Shown here: positions 48,699-59,360 of the stretch, piece by piece
Layout: each line of letters starts with the position of its first letter
How positions within the stretch are numbered: the first letter of the stretch is position 1
Origin: Rhopalosiphum padi
Taxonomy: Eukaryota; Arthropoda; Insecta; Hemiptera; Aphididae
Direction: 5' to 3'
NCBI RefSeq assembly: GCF_020882245.1
Contig: NC_083598.1
Span: 4,147,178 to 4,211,177 of the forward strand
Length of the DNA: 64,000 nt
Notes under the pieces: generated by a model
What the model was told of the DNA's origin: nothing
The model's database searches: none
What the model saw: the letters and a program-made list of their open reading frames with translations, nothing else
Program-made: the position numbers and the translations under genes

Positions 48699-49092
48699 GT
48701 AAGTTGTTGTGGCACTGCTAAACCCCGTAACCCAAAATAACTTTCAAATATATCTCTATATGTCGACAATTATTTTAATACCTACAATAATATCATTGGA
48801 ATGTATAAAATAATTAAATCTAAGACGGTAATCCCGTTAAAAAAAAATAAATGATTTAAAATTATATATCGTATATATATTATATATATGAAGTATGAAA
48901 TTGTATTTAAATTGTAATGGATTCCAAATCGTATCGTGACCGTTTGCCAAGTATGTCGGTTGGAGCAACGTAGCCAAATCGAGTTTAAACGATTCCGATG
49001 AAAAATTTTAGGGCTTTCACTGATTTTAGTGGTTATTCGATTGATATACATATTTGAAGTAAGTGTGGTTTAAACTGTTTACATTTTTACAG

Positions 49093-49314
49093 ACGCATAA
49101 CATGGTAAAAATGCAATTATTGTATATTTTAGAAATAACCCTTAAATCGGCAGAAGTGAATGGTGAAACGGTGTATACGATATTGCTGGGCGAACAAAAA
49201 TACGGAGCGTGTAACGGAAGGAAATACTATAATATAGAACGCGTATACGCGTGTTACAATAATAATAATAATAATAATAATATAATCGAAATCATTAATA
49301 ATAAAAATCAATAA
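49093..49314 (+). CDS. candidate terminal exon, unknown
   Basis: A good acceptor (AACTGTTTACATTTTTACAG) ends at 49092. The frame (phase 0) reads THNMVKMQLLYILEITLKSA, EVNGETVYTILLGEQKYGAC and NGRKYYNIERVYACYN, then a poly-Asn run from an (AAT)n repeat and a stop that overlaps AATAAA. The alternating pattern LLYILEITLKS...VYTILLG is beta-strand-like and loosely recalls small cystatin-type protease inhibitors, but the diagnostic Q-x-V-x-G is absent, so no family is assigned. Confidence 0.33.
   Translation, partial: THNMVKMQLLYILEITLKSAEVNGETVYTILLGEQKYGACNGRKYYNIERVYACYNNNNNNNNIIEIINNKNQ
49258..49283. repeat. (AAT)n microsatellite
   Basis: About eight AAT units. A second array lies at 49369-49388. 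Confidence 0.9.
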
Positions 49315-49389
49315 ACGCGTACGGACTATATCGACGGCGGGACGCGCTCACGACGACTATTGTACGAGATAATAATAATAATAATAATA

Positions 49390-50389
49390 TGATTGATCTG
49401 TTGTACACTTGTACACGCATCACCGTACGGGAAATACCGGACGTAAAATATTATACTACACACACACACACGTGCGCATACACGTATCCAGAGGGCCATT
49501 CACACTCACTACAGCTTGTTTCTTTCATAGTTCCATATAGGTGCGATTTTATTGGGGTCGACAACACCGCGGCCGCGCAATAATATTGTGGACCTTGAAA
49601 TTAAATTCAATATTGCCACGCCTATTAACCATATAATAATATCATGTACATTATTATGCACTTGTTAAATGCACTTCGTGCAGCAGACTGCAGACGGCGG
49701 CGCTCGGTTGAATGCACGGACGTTACCGACGTGCAATTAAACATATTACGATATCGTGCATGTATACGAAATTATTATTATTATTAAATCGCGATTACCG
49801 GAAACGTTGAATATTTTCATAGACGTGATATATTTTATAGTTCCGGTGCAGTCGCCAATTACGCAATGTTGTTTTTGAATGCGACAACAATAATTTAATA
49901 ATAATAGTGGTCACTATATAATAATAATTATGACGATCGACAATATGATTTCACTTGCGCGTATCCGAGGTCGATCGTAAAATGGGATAGACATATTGTG
50001 TGTGTCTGTTTGTGCGCGTGTGTGAGAGTGTTTTTTTTATATCTTCGCGATTAACATCGCGTCCTTATTAATTATTATCATCAAAATATATATAATTTAC
50101 CATCACTACTGCTGTTTTTAATGTGAATTTTTGTGATTAAATTTTTACTGCTGCTGACTGTATCTTTTTAATAATATTGTGTTTCAATTAATTTTTTTAT
50201 TAATTATATACCAATACTCGTTGCATTAATTTCATCACTCATCACTCACTGGAATCTATACACATTATTATATAATGTTGCGCTAAACTTTAATGAGAAC
50301 GTATACGCGGCACTCGTTGTATTTATTAGATAATCGCTGAAATGATTTTACACTACACTAAAAACGTAGGTGCGAGGATATAAGACAAA
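49390..50389. other. non-coding stretch
   Basis: Holds an (AC)n run near 49460, CG-richer patches near 49560-49600 and 49680-49730, and AT-rich sequence. No ORF with splice support. Confidence 0.4.
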
Positions 50390-50482
50390 ATGGAAGTCAA
50401 GTATAATATCATATTAGGCGTATTACTGTATTCGATGTACGTTTTTGTTCGTTGTGCGCCAAAACTTCGACATATTATATAA
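50390..50482 (+). CDS. signal-peptide-like small ORF
   Basis: The ATG is in the strong context ACAAAATGG. It encodes 30 residues: MEVKYNIILGVLLYSMYVFV, then RCAPKLRHII. The pattern is a short charged n-region, a hydrophobic h-region and a polar end with a plausible cleavage after RCA or CAP, which is typical of a secreted-protein first exon. A TAA at 50480-50482 occurs only a few bases before a consensus donor (TATC|GTAAGTAC, 50487), which is odd: it could be a disabled exon, a very short peptide, or a misjudged frame. No family is recognised. Confidence 0.33.
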   Translation: MEVKYNIILGVLLYSMYVFVRCAPKLRHII

Positions 50483-50823
50483 TATCGTAAGTACTAATGT
50501 ATTTAGAAAAAAACCCGGGAAACCGACTTCTTATCAGAAAAAAAAATTATGTAATTTACACAATGTTTAGAATGCAGATTGCAGTTGGAGCTATACTTAC
50601 ATAACATATAAATATATAATATTAAAGCATACGCATATAGTTTCATTTTCACTCGATAATTATTTACCAAGGAACTTTTTTTCGTTGGATTCATTATTAT
50701 ATATTATTATTATGCGCAATCGGCGTCATATAGTGGTTGTTCGATGTTTACGACTTTTGAGCGTTGTTCATCGACCGTTGACACCCGCAGATCGAGGTTT
50801 CTGCCTTCTATTATTTTATTTAG

Positions 50824-50863
50824 ATGCCGGTATTCACCCCCCGAGGAATATCAGACATCAGTG
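50824..50863 (+). CDS. possible 40-nt microexon
   Basis: Flanked by a strong acceptor (TTCTATTATTTTATTTAG) and a donor (GTATAAGT). Frames include CRYSPPEEYQTSV and AGIHPPRNIRHQ. It lies 340 nt downstream of the signal-peptide-like ORF, so the two could be exons of one gene. The frame is unresolved. Confidence 0.23.
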
Positions 50864-50944
50864 GTATAAGTTTATATGTGGGCGATCGTCGGGTGTTCTA
50901 ATCGCGATTGTAAATAATGTGTTTCACGCTGTTGAATCGATGTG

Positions 50945-51145
50945 CTATATATGATAAGTGATAACTGATAACCTACCCGCTTGCAAGTGTCGACAATTAT
51001 CGCTTATTGCGGTTTCCTGATTTTCCGGCACGTGTATGCAAAATTCGTTTTGTTTTGTTTTTTTATCGGTGTCGATCACGCGACCGCCGAAGCGGAAATA
51101 ACACACTTCAGTTCTTACACACGAATATATTATTATACCTGACAC
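50945..51145 (-). CDS. Cys-containing ORF or exon, unknown
   Basis: The frame starts with GTG, not ATG, so an upstream exon is likely. It reads SCVRTEVCYFRFGGRVIDTD, KKTKQNEFCIHVPENQETAI and SDNCRHLQAG. Four Cys, many charged residues and well-mixed codons make this strongly protein-like. A donor GTAGGT lies at 50976 in phase 1, just after LQAG; beyond it the frame ends within nine codons. The Cys spacing (C-x5-C-x22-C-x14-C) suggests a small extracellular domain, but no known family is recognised. Confidence 0.4.
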   Translation of the reverse strand: MSGIIIYSCVRTEVCYFRFGGRVIDTDKKTKQNEFCIHVPENQETAISDNCRHLQAGRLSVITYHI

Positions 51146-51158
51146 ATTTCACCCCCAG

Positions 51159-51226
51159 AATGCGTAAAACGATCCCGTAGTGACGAGACAACTGGAATCC
51201 TCTCGATAATCCGACGCTTATTATAA
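51159..51226 (+). CDS. possible short terminal exon
   Basis: An acceptor (CACATTTCACCCCCAG) is followed by a phase-1 frame reading CVKRSRSDETTGILSIIRRL and a TAA. Only 22 codons, so the evidence is mainly the acceptor and the composition. It would be on the strand opposite the adjacent Cys-containing ORF. Confidence 0.22.
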
Positions 51227-51734
51227 TACTATATACGTATGTTACGGACAATTTGGTTTTGTCTGGGTAGTTTGAATCGAATATAAAAAAAAGTAATTTT
51301 TGTTTAATATTTTGTATTAAAAGTATTATTAAATAACAATTACAGAATATTTATGGGAAAAAAATAAAAATAAAAATATATTTATTACATTAAGATTATT
51401 TAGAACTGTATAATTATATACATTTATTAGTACATTATTTATACAATCATATAGTACTTTATAGTTGAATGAAAGTCTGTCTGCTTTCCCACGTTTTCGT
51501 TTTCAATTTTAATTAGTAATATTAATTTTCCAACGATATTATGTAGTTATTTGTAATAAGCTAATAAATGACAATATAATACTGCAAAATACTTCACAAA
51601 AAATAATTTGTTTGTATTCGCGATTCAAATTGACCGACAAGACCAAATTGCCCTGATGTTCCACATTGCTCGTAACATAATATATACACGTATTTGCATT
51701 GGCCCATATTACATATTATTATATATACCTACTA

Positions 51735-51758
51735 TTATATAATAATAATAATAATAAT
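51735..51758. repeat. (TAA)n microsatellite
   Basis: About seven units. Confidence 0.8.
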
Positions 51759-52365
51759 ACACGCTGGCGCATCGGAAAACGTGTTATTCCGGTCGTGGGC
51801 TTAATATTATGTATTATCGCCGTAACACGGTGTAATGATGATATTAGGAGGCGCGCAATGCACAGCCTCTGTACCAGGTAGAAATTAATACGTACCTGTA
51901 TAATATAACATATATCGTCGATCGATGAACGGCTCTGGTTGTGTGCGGCGGTCCACACGGCCAACACCACGTGCGCGCAAATCGATAGTATTGTATTCCT
52001 ATATTAATGGTAATAATAATAATATTAATATAATTTGGTACGCGAGTATCGATGGACGTTTGAGTCCCAACATTATAATATTATTGTATGCACCGCACTC
52101 GGAATCGATCCCGTCCGTGATGACCCGGCGGCGGCACAGACGATATTACAGAAATATTAAATAACAACGCGCGCTTTACCGCCATCACCATTCACTATAC
52201 CATCGCCGTCGCCGACGACGTGATTATCCCGTTCATGTATACATATATGGTTGTCCGGTTTGAACAATATTTATAATAACCGTTATTAATGCTATTGTGG
52301 TAACCAAACGGGAGTCGATATAGGAGTCACTGATTTTTTTCTTCTTCCCATTCATATATTATTAG

Positions 52366-52499
52366 CTGGTAGGCATATTATACGTTTCCAATTTGTCGGC
52401 GACGACGGAGTCGTCGTGGTGGTTTTCAGGACGCGTTTGAGCGATCATAATCACGGAGAATGTGACGCGCACCGCTCAATTACAATCACTAACGACTAA
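52366..52499 (+). CDS. candidate terminal exon, unknown
   Basis: A strong polypyrimidine tract (TTTTTTTCTTCTTCCC) leads to ATATTATTAG, ending at 52365. The frame (phase 1) reads GRHIIRFQFVGDDGVVVVVF, RTRLSDHNHGECDAHRSITI and TND before a TAA. The frame is also open upstream to 52290, where it reads CYCGNQTGVDIG before a low-complexity part. Mixed composition with acidic, basic and His residues. No domain is recognised. Confidence 0.32.
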
Positions 52500-54344
52500 C
52501 TATATAATATACAGTACCTGTAAAGAAGAGATCTATTATAATACACATCGCGCAACACACGTCTTAAACTCTGACCCGAGACCACAACAAATCGGCACGC
52601 GGGGATACAAAATATATTGTACGAATGGCGCCACCCACTTACGTTGCTGTTAATGTTATGAGAGTTTACCGATTGCGTTTAAACTGATATTTTCATTTAC
52701 CGATAATTGGTATGTTATATAGACGTATGCAACTGCAACCGAACCGCGGGTTAGGCCGATAAATAACTTGCGAAAATTAAGAAATGATTTCGTTTGTTTA
52801 TAGGCATCACTCAAATTCATACTTTTGTGTGTTGGTTTTAATGACGTTTCATAAAAAGTACCTGTTGTAGAAAATTGACATTTAAAATTTTAAATACCAG
52901 TATACATTTTTTTGAAAACAAAAAAAATTTTTAACCAATCACTAATTAATTAATTATCAATTTAATAAGTTTTCAATTATCAGTTTAGTAATGTGCATGG
53001 TTCATGGTTCATGTATTATGTATATGATAGTACAATGTTGATGAAATTAGATTTGACAACAATATATTTTTTATACTCAGCAACTTAGCTGAAGGTAAAA
53101 TCAAAAGGCAAAATAAATTCACGCAATCGGTTTAATGACTGTAAAATATAAAGACCACAATTAATATACTGACCGTAAAATACAAATTTTGTTTTAGGAC
53201 AACTGGTCCATACGCACTAGCTGTTATATATATATAGTTTCGCATACCGTAACAAATTGTGTATCGATATTGCGTTGATCACACATTGCCGTGTATTATA
53301 TTCATAATCTGTCGGTATCTCTGCGGATTTACGTCAAGGTGTCTTAGATAAAGATGTAATTTAAGGGGGGTAGGGGTTAAAGTTTACTCTAGAACTTAAT
53401 GAAGACTACTTAAATATTTGTATGGTAAACGTTAAGATGTGCACACATAATAATATTATTGTAAGTACTTAATTTTATTAAACAATTTAAAAAATACTTG
53501 TTTTGACTTATATTATAGTTTAAAATACTTAATCTGTACTTGAGAATCTGTCCTCATAAACACTATTTTGCTACAAAAAATGTTTGCAGGACTCAATCCC
53601 TTATTCCTAACTAAAAGGACTAGTTTCATCTGTAATAGACTCTTAGCTAAATATACCTAGCTCCCGTCATAGCACCATTTAAAAAAGCCTTTTAAAACTA
53701 ATCCACCGACGCAGTTATTATACATTAAATTATAACACATGATTAAAAATAGCACTTTGTAGATGCTTTTAATAGTATTTTGTTATATGTTTTAATATAA
53801 TTATATACCAATTAATAAGGTGATACGCAAATATACGAGTATACGACGAAACGCCATACTGAACCGAAGCGACGTTAAATAATTAATTTAATAAAATTTA
53901 TAAAATCAATATATTATTATTTTATCTTCTGGTTTTTCGACGACCACGACGACGACATCGCGTTACCAACAAAATTCGATTTACGCGCGCATAATATACC
54001 TGTACTATATGTTTGTACCTATTATTTATGTATATTGTAAATTATCCGTGTAGGTACACTTGCCACATTCTCGTACCCATACCTACCTATATATGCGGGT
54101 GAAATAATATTATTCCTTTTTTGGATAACCAGTTGGCGCCGATTACAATAATAATATATATTGTGTATATTGCGGGAAACAAAAACTCGTTTCGTACCAG
54201 CTCTTGATTTTTTTTTCTAAAAACGATACGTTCGAAAAATTAACTTAAATTATATGCGTAGAAAAAAATGCGGAGTGGCATAAACGCGCGTGTCCGATTC
54301 AACGTTTGCACATGTTTAAAGTCACTTTTATTTATATACACTAT
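52500..54344. other. AT-rich non-coding stretch
   Basis: No supported gene. Microsatellite-like runs near 53226 and AT-rich sequence throughout. Confidence 0.45.
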
Positions 54345-54366
54345 ACACACACACACACACACACAC
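54345..54366. repeat. (AC)n microsatellite
   Basis: Eleven AC units. The 121-codon frame at 54268-54633 is open because of this repeat and is not regarded as a gene. Confidence 0.9.
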
Positions 54367-54965
54367 CAAGCAATTCACATACATTATATTATATTGTATA
54401 GGTACACAAAAAAAAAAACACTTGTTCAAACGTTACATTTCAAAACTCGTCACTTTTTTCGATGGATCGGAGAAAGTTTACACCCACCCAAGTTTTCCAC
54501 GTTTTGGCAGGGCTTAAGTCAGGACACATTATACACAATATATTATAATATTGTAGTTATAGTCTTTCACTACCTCCGTTATATGATGTGTCGTCTTCTT
54601 TCCATGATGGGTCCACTGGGTCCTATATATTGAATTGAGGGGAGTGCAGGGAGATGGAATATCTCTCCTTTTCAAAAAGAGGAATTCGCATAGCTCATCT
54701 AATTATATGATTATCAATAAGACACTTCAATATTTAGGACATTCAGGTACTCACATCTATATATTTTTACACTTTTGCATCGCCTTTGTAATTTTTTCCC
54801 AATTCAAATATTGCAAATACTTTTATAGTTTCGTATTACATCTAATATTGATTTCTTTTTAACATGTGACATATGCTTTTTATCAATTTATAGTTGATTA
54901 TTTGTACGTCGGATTTATACGATATATTTGTGATAGATTAAAATGCATTTATAACGTATATAATA

Positions 54966-55644
54966 TATATACGCAAGCCTCGCCGCCTTGTGAGTATGTT
55001 CAACACCATTTTTTATTTAATTATTTATTATTCATTCAAGTTCTTGAAATTTGTAGTATACTACTTAAAGAATGTATCCTGGGTGATATAAACTTAAAAA
55101 TGGAGTTTTTTCCCTGTAAATTATTTCGTGGATAATATTTTTAAAAATATTGATTTATTTAAATTAGAATTTAAGTAAGTAATTTTTCAGTTATTATTAA
55201 AATATTTGTACAATAGATAAAAAAAAAAATAGTTTATAAAAATATAAAATACATGTATTTACGTAATATTGGATTTATAATTGTTAATAGATTAATATTA
55301 ATTACTATAATTTTCAAACGCTATAACCTTCATATTATGAAACCAAAAATCTATTATTATAGACCTTAATTCACAAAGTTGAATATTTTAGATCAAAAAA
55401 ATTTCGTTTGAATTATGATTTTGATATTATTTGCCAGATAATTTATAGTTAAAAAGGGAGTTCTCATTTTAAAAATAAATGAAAAAATTCAACAGTACAC
55501 TCCGTAAGTAATACAAAAAAATCTCAATAATTTGAAATTATGGTTTATAAGTATAGGATATTTAAGAATTTCTAAAATCAGATTTTTAATAGCTACATTA
55601 TCGAAGAAAAAAAGGGTGAGCATACTTGGTGAATCACCCTGTAT
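54966..55644. mobile_element. long-TIR MITE, copy G
   Basis: The right end GGTGAATCACCCTGTAT is the most canonical in the window; the left end TATACGCAAGCCTCGCC is decayed. Inside it, GTACTACTTAAAG-type blocks on both sides pair in inverted orientation to at least 180 nt, so the element is almost entirely two facing arms. The right end abuts a long (TA)n array. Confidence 0.6.
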
Positions 55645-55655
55645 CTCTCTCTGTG

Positions 55656-55661
55656 TATATA

Positions 55662-55701
<40 letters not shown>
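55656..55701. repeat. (TA)n microsatellite next to a MITE end
   Basis: About twenty TA units with one interruption, starting about 12 nt from the end of MITE copy G. Confidence 0.9.
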
Positions 55702-55708
<7 letters not shown>

Positions 55709-56880
55709 GTTAAGTACGACATTCTCGGCAGCATCGGTATATAATATAATATGTACCACCGAGCATATACATAATATTACTACGTGTATAGGTATGTATA
55801 TAGGAGGTAGTATGAGTATATATCGAGTATGGGTGTCCCGAAAACCGGTATGTCGGTGGAAAAGAATTTTCTGAGGTATATACACATAATATAGCGACGA
55901 GCATACGCGTTTACGTACACTGCGGGGAGTGTGTATGTGTATGCATAGGTATTTATTTTTTTATTTTTTTTTTCACCGGTAATTGCCATTAACTTGATCG
56001 ATAAACAGGTTTTGACTAAAAACGTATAAGACCTCCTCCCCCGCCCCCCAAAAAACCGATGCAATAATAATTTATGTGCACCGAACGGATATACTATTAT
56101 ACGACCCTTATAATATATAATAATAATATTTTATTACATTTATTATATCATAGCTGCGCGGCGGCCGACTGCATCGTATTACCTATACCAAGTATACCTA
56201 TATATACGAAGCGCGTTTGTTTAAACGATATTATATCCATCTACCTCTAGGATGATTTTTAATTTTTATCGATCGAAAAAGCTGCACTATAGCAAAGTCA
56301 CACCTAACAAGTCGATTGGATGTAATATAATAAGACAGTATTCAGAAACACACTGCGCTGCACTATTAAACAATGTAATAATAATATATATTTACCTATT
56401 TATTAGAGGGTATACTTACTATGGTCTATGAATTCATCGGAAGTCGGCACGCGCTCGCTTTTAATTCATCGTTTTTTAGTGTCTTATCCAGTTTTTTTAT
56501 TTTTTTTATCGTAATTTCTTCTATTCGCTCGAGCAATACCAATACGATTTCGATTTTATGCGTATCGTAGTATCGTAGTATCGTATTATATATTTATATG
56601 GGTGTACAAACTATGATAATGATATAATAATATTATTCTCAGAGTGTAATTTAAAATTCGTTGGTATCTTGATCGTAAATAGTTTCGAGACGCAATCGGA
56701 ATAAATTACAACACACGTCATCGTCGTCGACAAGTGACTTTAATGCTTAATAATATAATGTAGGTACCTTAGTACCTATATAATGCTATTTGAGACTGTT
56801 GTTGTTGTTATTTTAATTATTATAACATAAAAAACACCGAGAAATAATAAAAATATAAATAAATATTGCAATAACTGCAG
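55702..56880. other. non-coding stretch
   Basis: Open frames at 55489-56064 derive from TA-rich sequence and lack splice support. A C-rich run (CCCCCGCCCCCC) lies near 56038. No gene supported. Confidence 0.4.
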
Positions 56881-57139
56881 TAGTCGTTTGAACGCTGTTT
56901 ACAATAATTATTATCAAATCCGACCAATTATTAATGAAATATTAATAATAATTAATAACGTACGGCGGTTGAAGAAAATGTTAAACGATGCGCATTACGT
57001 ACATCGGTACATCATAATATTATATTACAAATTGTTAATCCGGCATTTCCGCGCTCTCAGTGAAAATGAAATATTTCGTAAATTAGCGCATAGCGTCATT
57101 ATTTTACACATGCGATTTTCGACATGGTCGTTGTATTAA
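56881..57139 (+). CDS. possible exon, Leu/Ile/Arg-rich
   Basis: An acceptor-like TTGCAATAACTGCAG ends at 56880. The frame (phase 2) is open for 86 codons in AT-rich DNA: NAVYNNYYQIRPIINEILII, then INNVRRLKKMLNDAHYVHRY, then KLLIRHFRALSENEIFRKLA and HSVIILHMRFSTWSLY. It has helix-like heptad spacing of Leu/Ile with Arg/Lys. No start codon beyond internal ATGs and no family recognised. The length of the frame in AT-rich sequence is the main evidence. Confidence 0.3.
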
Positions 57140-58223
57140 TATTTTTCTCGAAATAAACGAAACTTATAAAACAAGTTTATTGTATGACGTAAGTTTATTG
57201 GGCATTGACCGAACCGCGGAAACTAAAATACACAAATAATATTATATATATTATATATACAATATACTTATATCGTTTATTACATAATACAGGAATAGCG
57301 AACATGCAAAATACGAGTATATAACTCATTTGAACAAAAAAAAAAATAATTTCATTGCAATATATATTATACATTACATCAGGTACGTTACATACGTTTA
57401 TTAATAATAATAATAAATGTGTTATTAATTTATCGTGCCGATAGTTATTTACCGAATACATTTTTAGAATAGATATAATAATATATATAAGTAAGTTAAC
57501 CGACCTAACCTATGTTTTTAAAACTTTTTATAGTACCTATTTACCATGTGTACATTTAAAAGCTGCACGAAAATCCGCGTGAAACCGTTTCCGATGAATA
57601 ATCGTTTAAAATGGTAACGATTATTATTATTATTATCACACCGTTTACCGCACGTGAAACTATCGTCACGACTCGCGATGGTTATGCGTGTGCACGTAAA
57701 TAATATAGTAATAAAAACACGATTGACTGAATCTATATAATATATTACATACAGAGGTAATATACTAATATGCATAATCTGCATAATATATGCGCACGCA
57801 TTGAAAACAAGTGGTTTGACCGAAAACGAAAACGACAAACAGATTTTCAGTTTTCCCGACCGGCAACGATAAGGTCACACTACACCTATAAGCTGTAGGT
57901 ATATATAATATACTCGAGAAAACCAAAACACTTCTGTTTGATTTTTCATGCTTTATTCTTTATTTACAATCTCGATCCTCGGCTGGCCACTTTATAGTTT
58001 TACTGTCGCATGCTTGTTAATCGCGAAATATAATACTATTAAAATGCATTTTTCGATTGTTCTACTTCAGCTACTTACATCATAGCTATATATAAATACA
58101 CGATCGATCCTTCTATTACGACAATCAAACGTGTCAACATCACAATATTTTCCATTGTGGTATATTCGATTCGTGAACTTTATAGTTTAATATATATTTC
58201 TTATATTCTCTTATTGATTTGAA
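57140..58223. other. AT-rich non-coding stretch
   Basis: Two minus-strand frames (57195-57461 and 57518-57838) are open but have many Ile, Tyr and Asn codons or an (AAT)n-derived Asn run and no splice signals. No gene supported. Confidence 0.4.
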
Positions 58224-58358
58224 TTAATAACGCTCGCTTCTTATAGTTAGTATTTTATGTATGTCTGCTTCAGTCCAGCTGGTTTTATCCATGACGAGAA
58301 GCCTTCCCAGGGAAAACGGATCTGTTCCCAGCTTCGTGTATGCATGTTCAACATGCAT
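58224..58358 (-). CDS. candidate terminal exon, unknown
   Basis: The frame reads MHVEHAYTKLGTDPFSLGRL, LVMDKTSWTEADIHKILTIR and SERY, then TAA. It is open upstream for about 30 further codons to 58447. The segment KTSWTEADIHKIL resembles the first helix of Myb/SANT-like DNA-binding domains (W-T-x-x-D/E-I-x-x-L), but it is too short to assign. AG dinucleotides at the acceptor position (CACGAAG and GGAACAG) allow an exon start inside the ORF. It lies 150 nt downstream, on the same strand, of the GC-rich candidate first exon at 58506-58796, so one short gene is possible. Confidence 0.35.
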   Translation of the reverse strand: MHVEHAYTKLGTDPFSLGRLLVMDKTSWTEADIHKILTIRSERY

Positions 58359-58505
58359 AAACGATAATACGCGTAAAAAGGTTTTAAGAATACTCGCGGA
58401 GACGAGATAACGTATCTTATAATTTCGATATTTTTAACGTTTTACCTATGAGTTAATATAATCGGCGTTATATTTAGGTATACTTTTAATATTACATATA
58501 CTATT

Positions 58506-58796
58506 TTAAACGCAGTCGGCGCGCCGTAGACTGACCCATACGATAAAAAATAAAATAAAAATTTGAACGTTAAGAGAATCCTTCGTCGGTGGCGGTGAGC
58601 TTTTTTCGTTACTGGCACGTGTAGGGTTCTCAATTAGAACGCGGAGGTGGAGGCGGCGGTGACACCTCGGCAGCACCGAAAACGATTGCGACGCCGCCGT
58701 CGGCTTATACACGTGCAGCGTGCGAGCCAAGTTGAACGGCCGCCTGCCACAGCTTATACCGGTTAACCCAGGCGCTATTTTGGCCGTCATTGACAT
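58506..58796 (-). CDS. candidate first coding exon in GC-rich island
   Basis: The ATG at 58796 lies in GGCGGCTATGTC, 5' flanked by CG-rich sequence to about 58870. It reads MSMTAKIAPGLTGISCGRRP, then FNLARTLHVYKPTAASQSF, and continues Arg/Pro/Ser-rich. The first 35 residues (basic, few acidic residues) are compatible with a mitochondrial targeting sequence. The later part, after a possible GTGTCA or GTGTAT donor, looks like CG-rich read-through. It could be the start of the gene that ends at 58224. No family is recognised. Confidence 0.33.
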   Translation of the reverse strand: MSMTAKIAPGLTGISCGRRPFNLARTLHVYKPTAASQSFSVLPRCHRRLHLRVLIENPTRASNEKSSPPPTKDSLNVQIFILFFIVWVSLRRADCV

Positions 58797-58900
58797 AGCC
58801 GCCGCCGGTTATTGCACTTTCATCTGCGAGTACTAAATAAACGCGCGTCTGTCTCCGCGCGAAGAGCGGCAAGAACAAGAACGAGCAGAACGAGAAAAAA
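58797..58900 (-). promoter_or_regulatory. candidate GC-rich promoter or 5' UTR
   Basis: The sequence upstream of the ATG at 58796 is CG-rich (GCGGAGACAGACGCGCG) and passes to a CT-rich tract (TTCTCGTTCTGCTCG) and then AT-rich DNA. The position directly 5' of a candidate coding exon suggests a transcription start region. No TATA box was identified. Confidence 0.28.
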
Positions 58901-59224
58901 AAACCGTTTATACATTTTTTTTTATAGTGGAATATTATAATAAAAATTCGCGGAGTTTATGTCCGTATGCGTTAAATAATATAATGTATACGTACGACAT
59001 AAAATCGCATCGATATTATGACGTATATTATACTATATCTACAGCCGTGTGCATGCGCGAAGGCATACATAATAATATAATATACGTTATATTGTGACGT
59101 ATATTATTATATATCGTAGCGATATATTATTTCACTATTATATCGTATGTTGCAAAGATAGTATTATCCTGCCATTCCTAAGGCGCGCAGACTATAAACG
59201 TTTTATTTATATCGTGGTATATAG

Positions 59225-59360
59225 GAGCGGACGAAGCGGTGTACACTGTGAGAAGGCACGTGTGGCCATAATATTACGCCCGAGGTCGGGGGAGGTACGT
59301 GTCCTGCAGCAACGGAGGTGCGACAAATACTTACGTAAAATTAAAGAAGTACTGTCTTAA
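59225..59360 (+). CDS. candidate terminal exon, Arg/Lys-rich
   Basis: The acceptor TATATCGTGGTATATAG ends at 59224. The frame (phase 2) reads SGRSGVHCEKARVAIILRPR, SGEVRVLQQRRCDKYLRKIK and EVLS before TAA. Mixed codons and charged residues; the section ARVAIILRPRSGEVRVLQQ has the alternating pattern of paired beta strands. No family assigned. The opposite strand carries a donor-like GTAAGTAT near 59328, but its frame is less protein-like. Confidence 0.33.

Noticed and set aside
54268..54633. 121-codon plus-strand ORF
   Set aside because: It is kept open by an (AC)n array that codes a His-Thr run; the rest has no splice signals or recognisable domain.
55803..55825. GGAGGTAGTATGAGTATA, similar to let-7
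   Set aside because: Too many mismatches after the first nine bases and no precursor hairpin seen in the flanks.
55489..56064. Nested ORFs on both strands
   Set aside because: They arise from a (TA)n microsatellite and TA-rich flank, giving Ile-Tyr runs.
56415..56480. Minus-strand segment IKSERVPTSDEFIDH before a GTAAGTAT donor
   Set aside because: A stop codon lies directly upstream and the only AG that could serve as acceptor has no pyrimidine tract.
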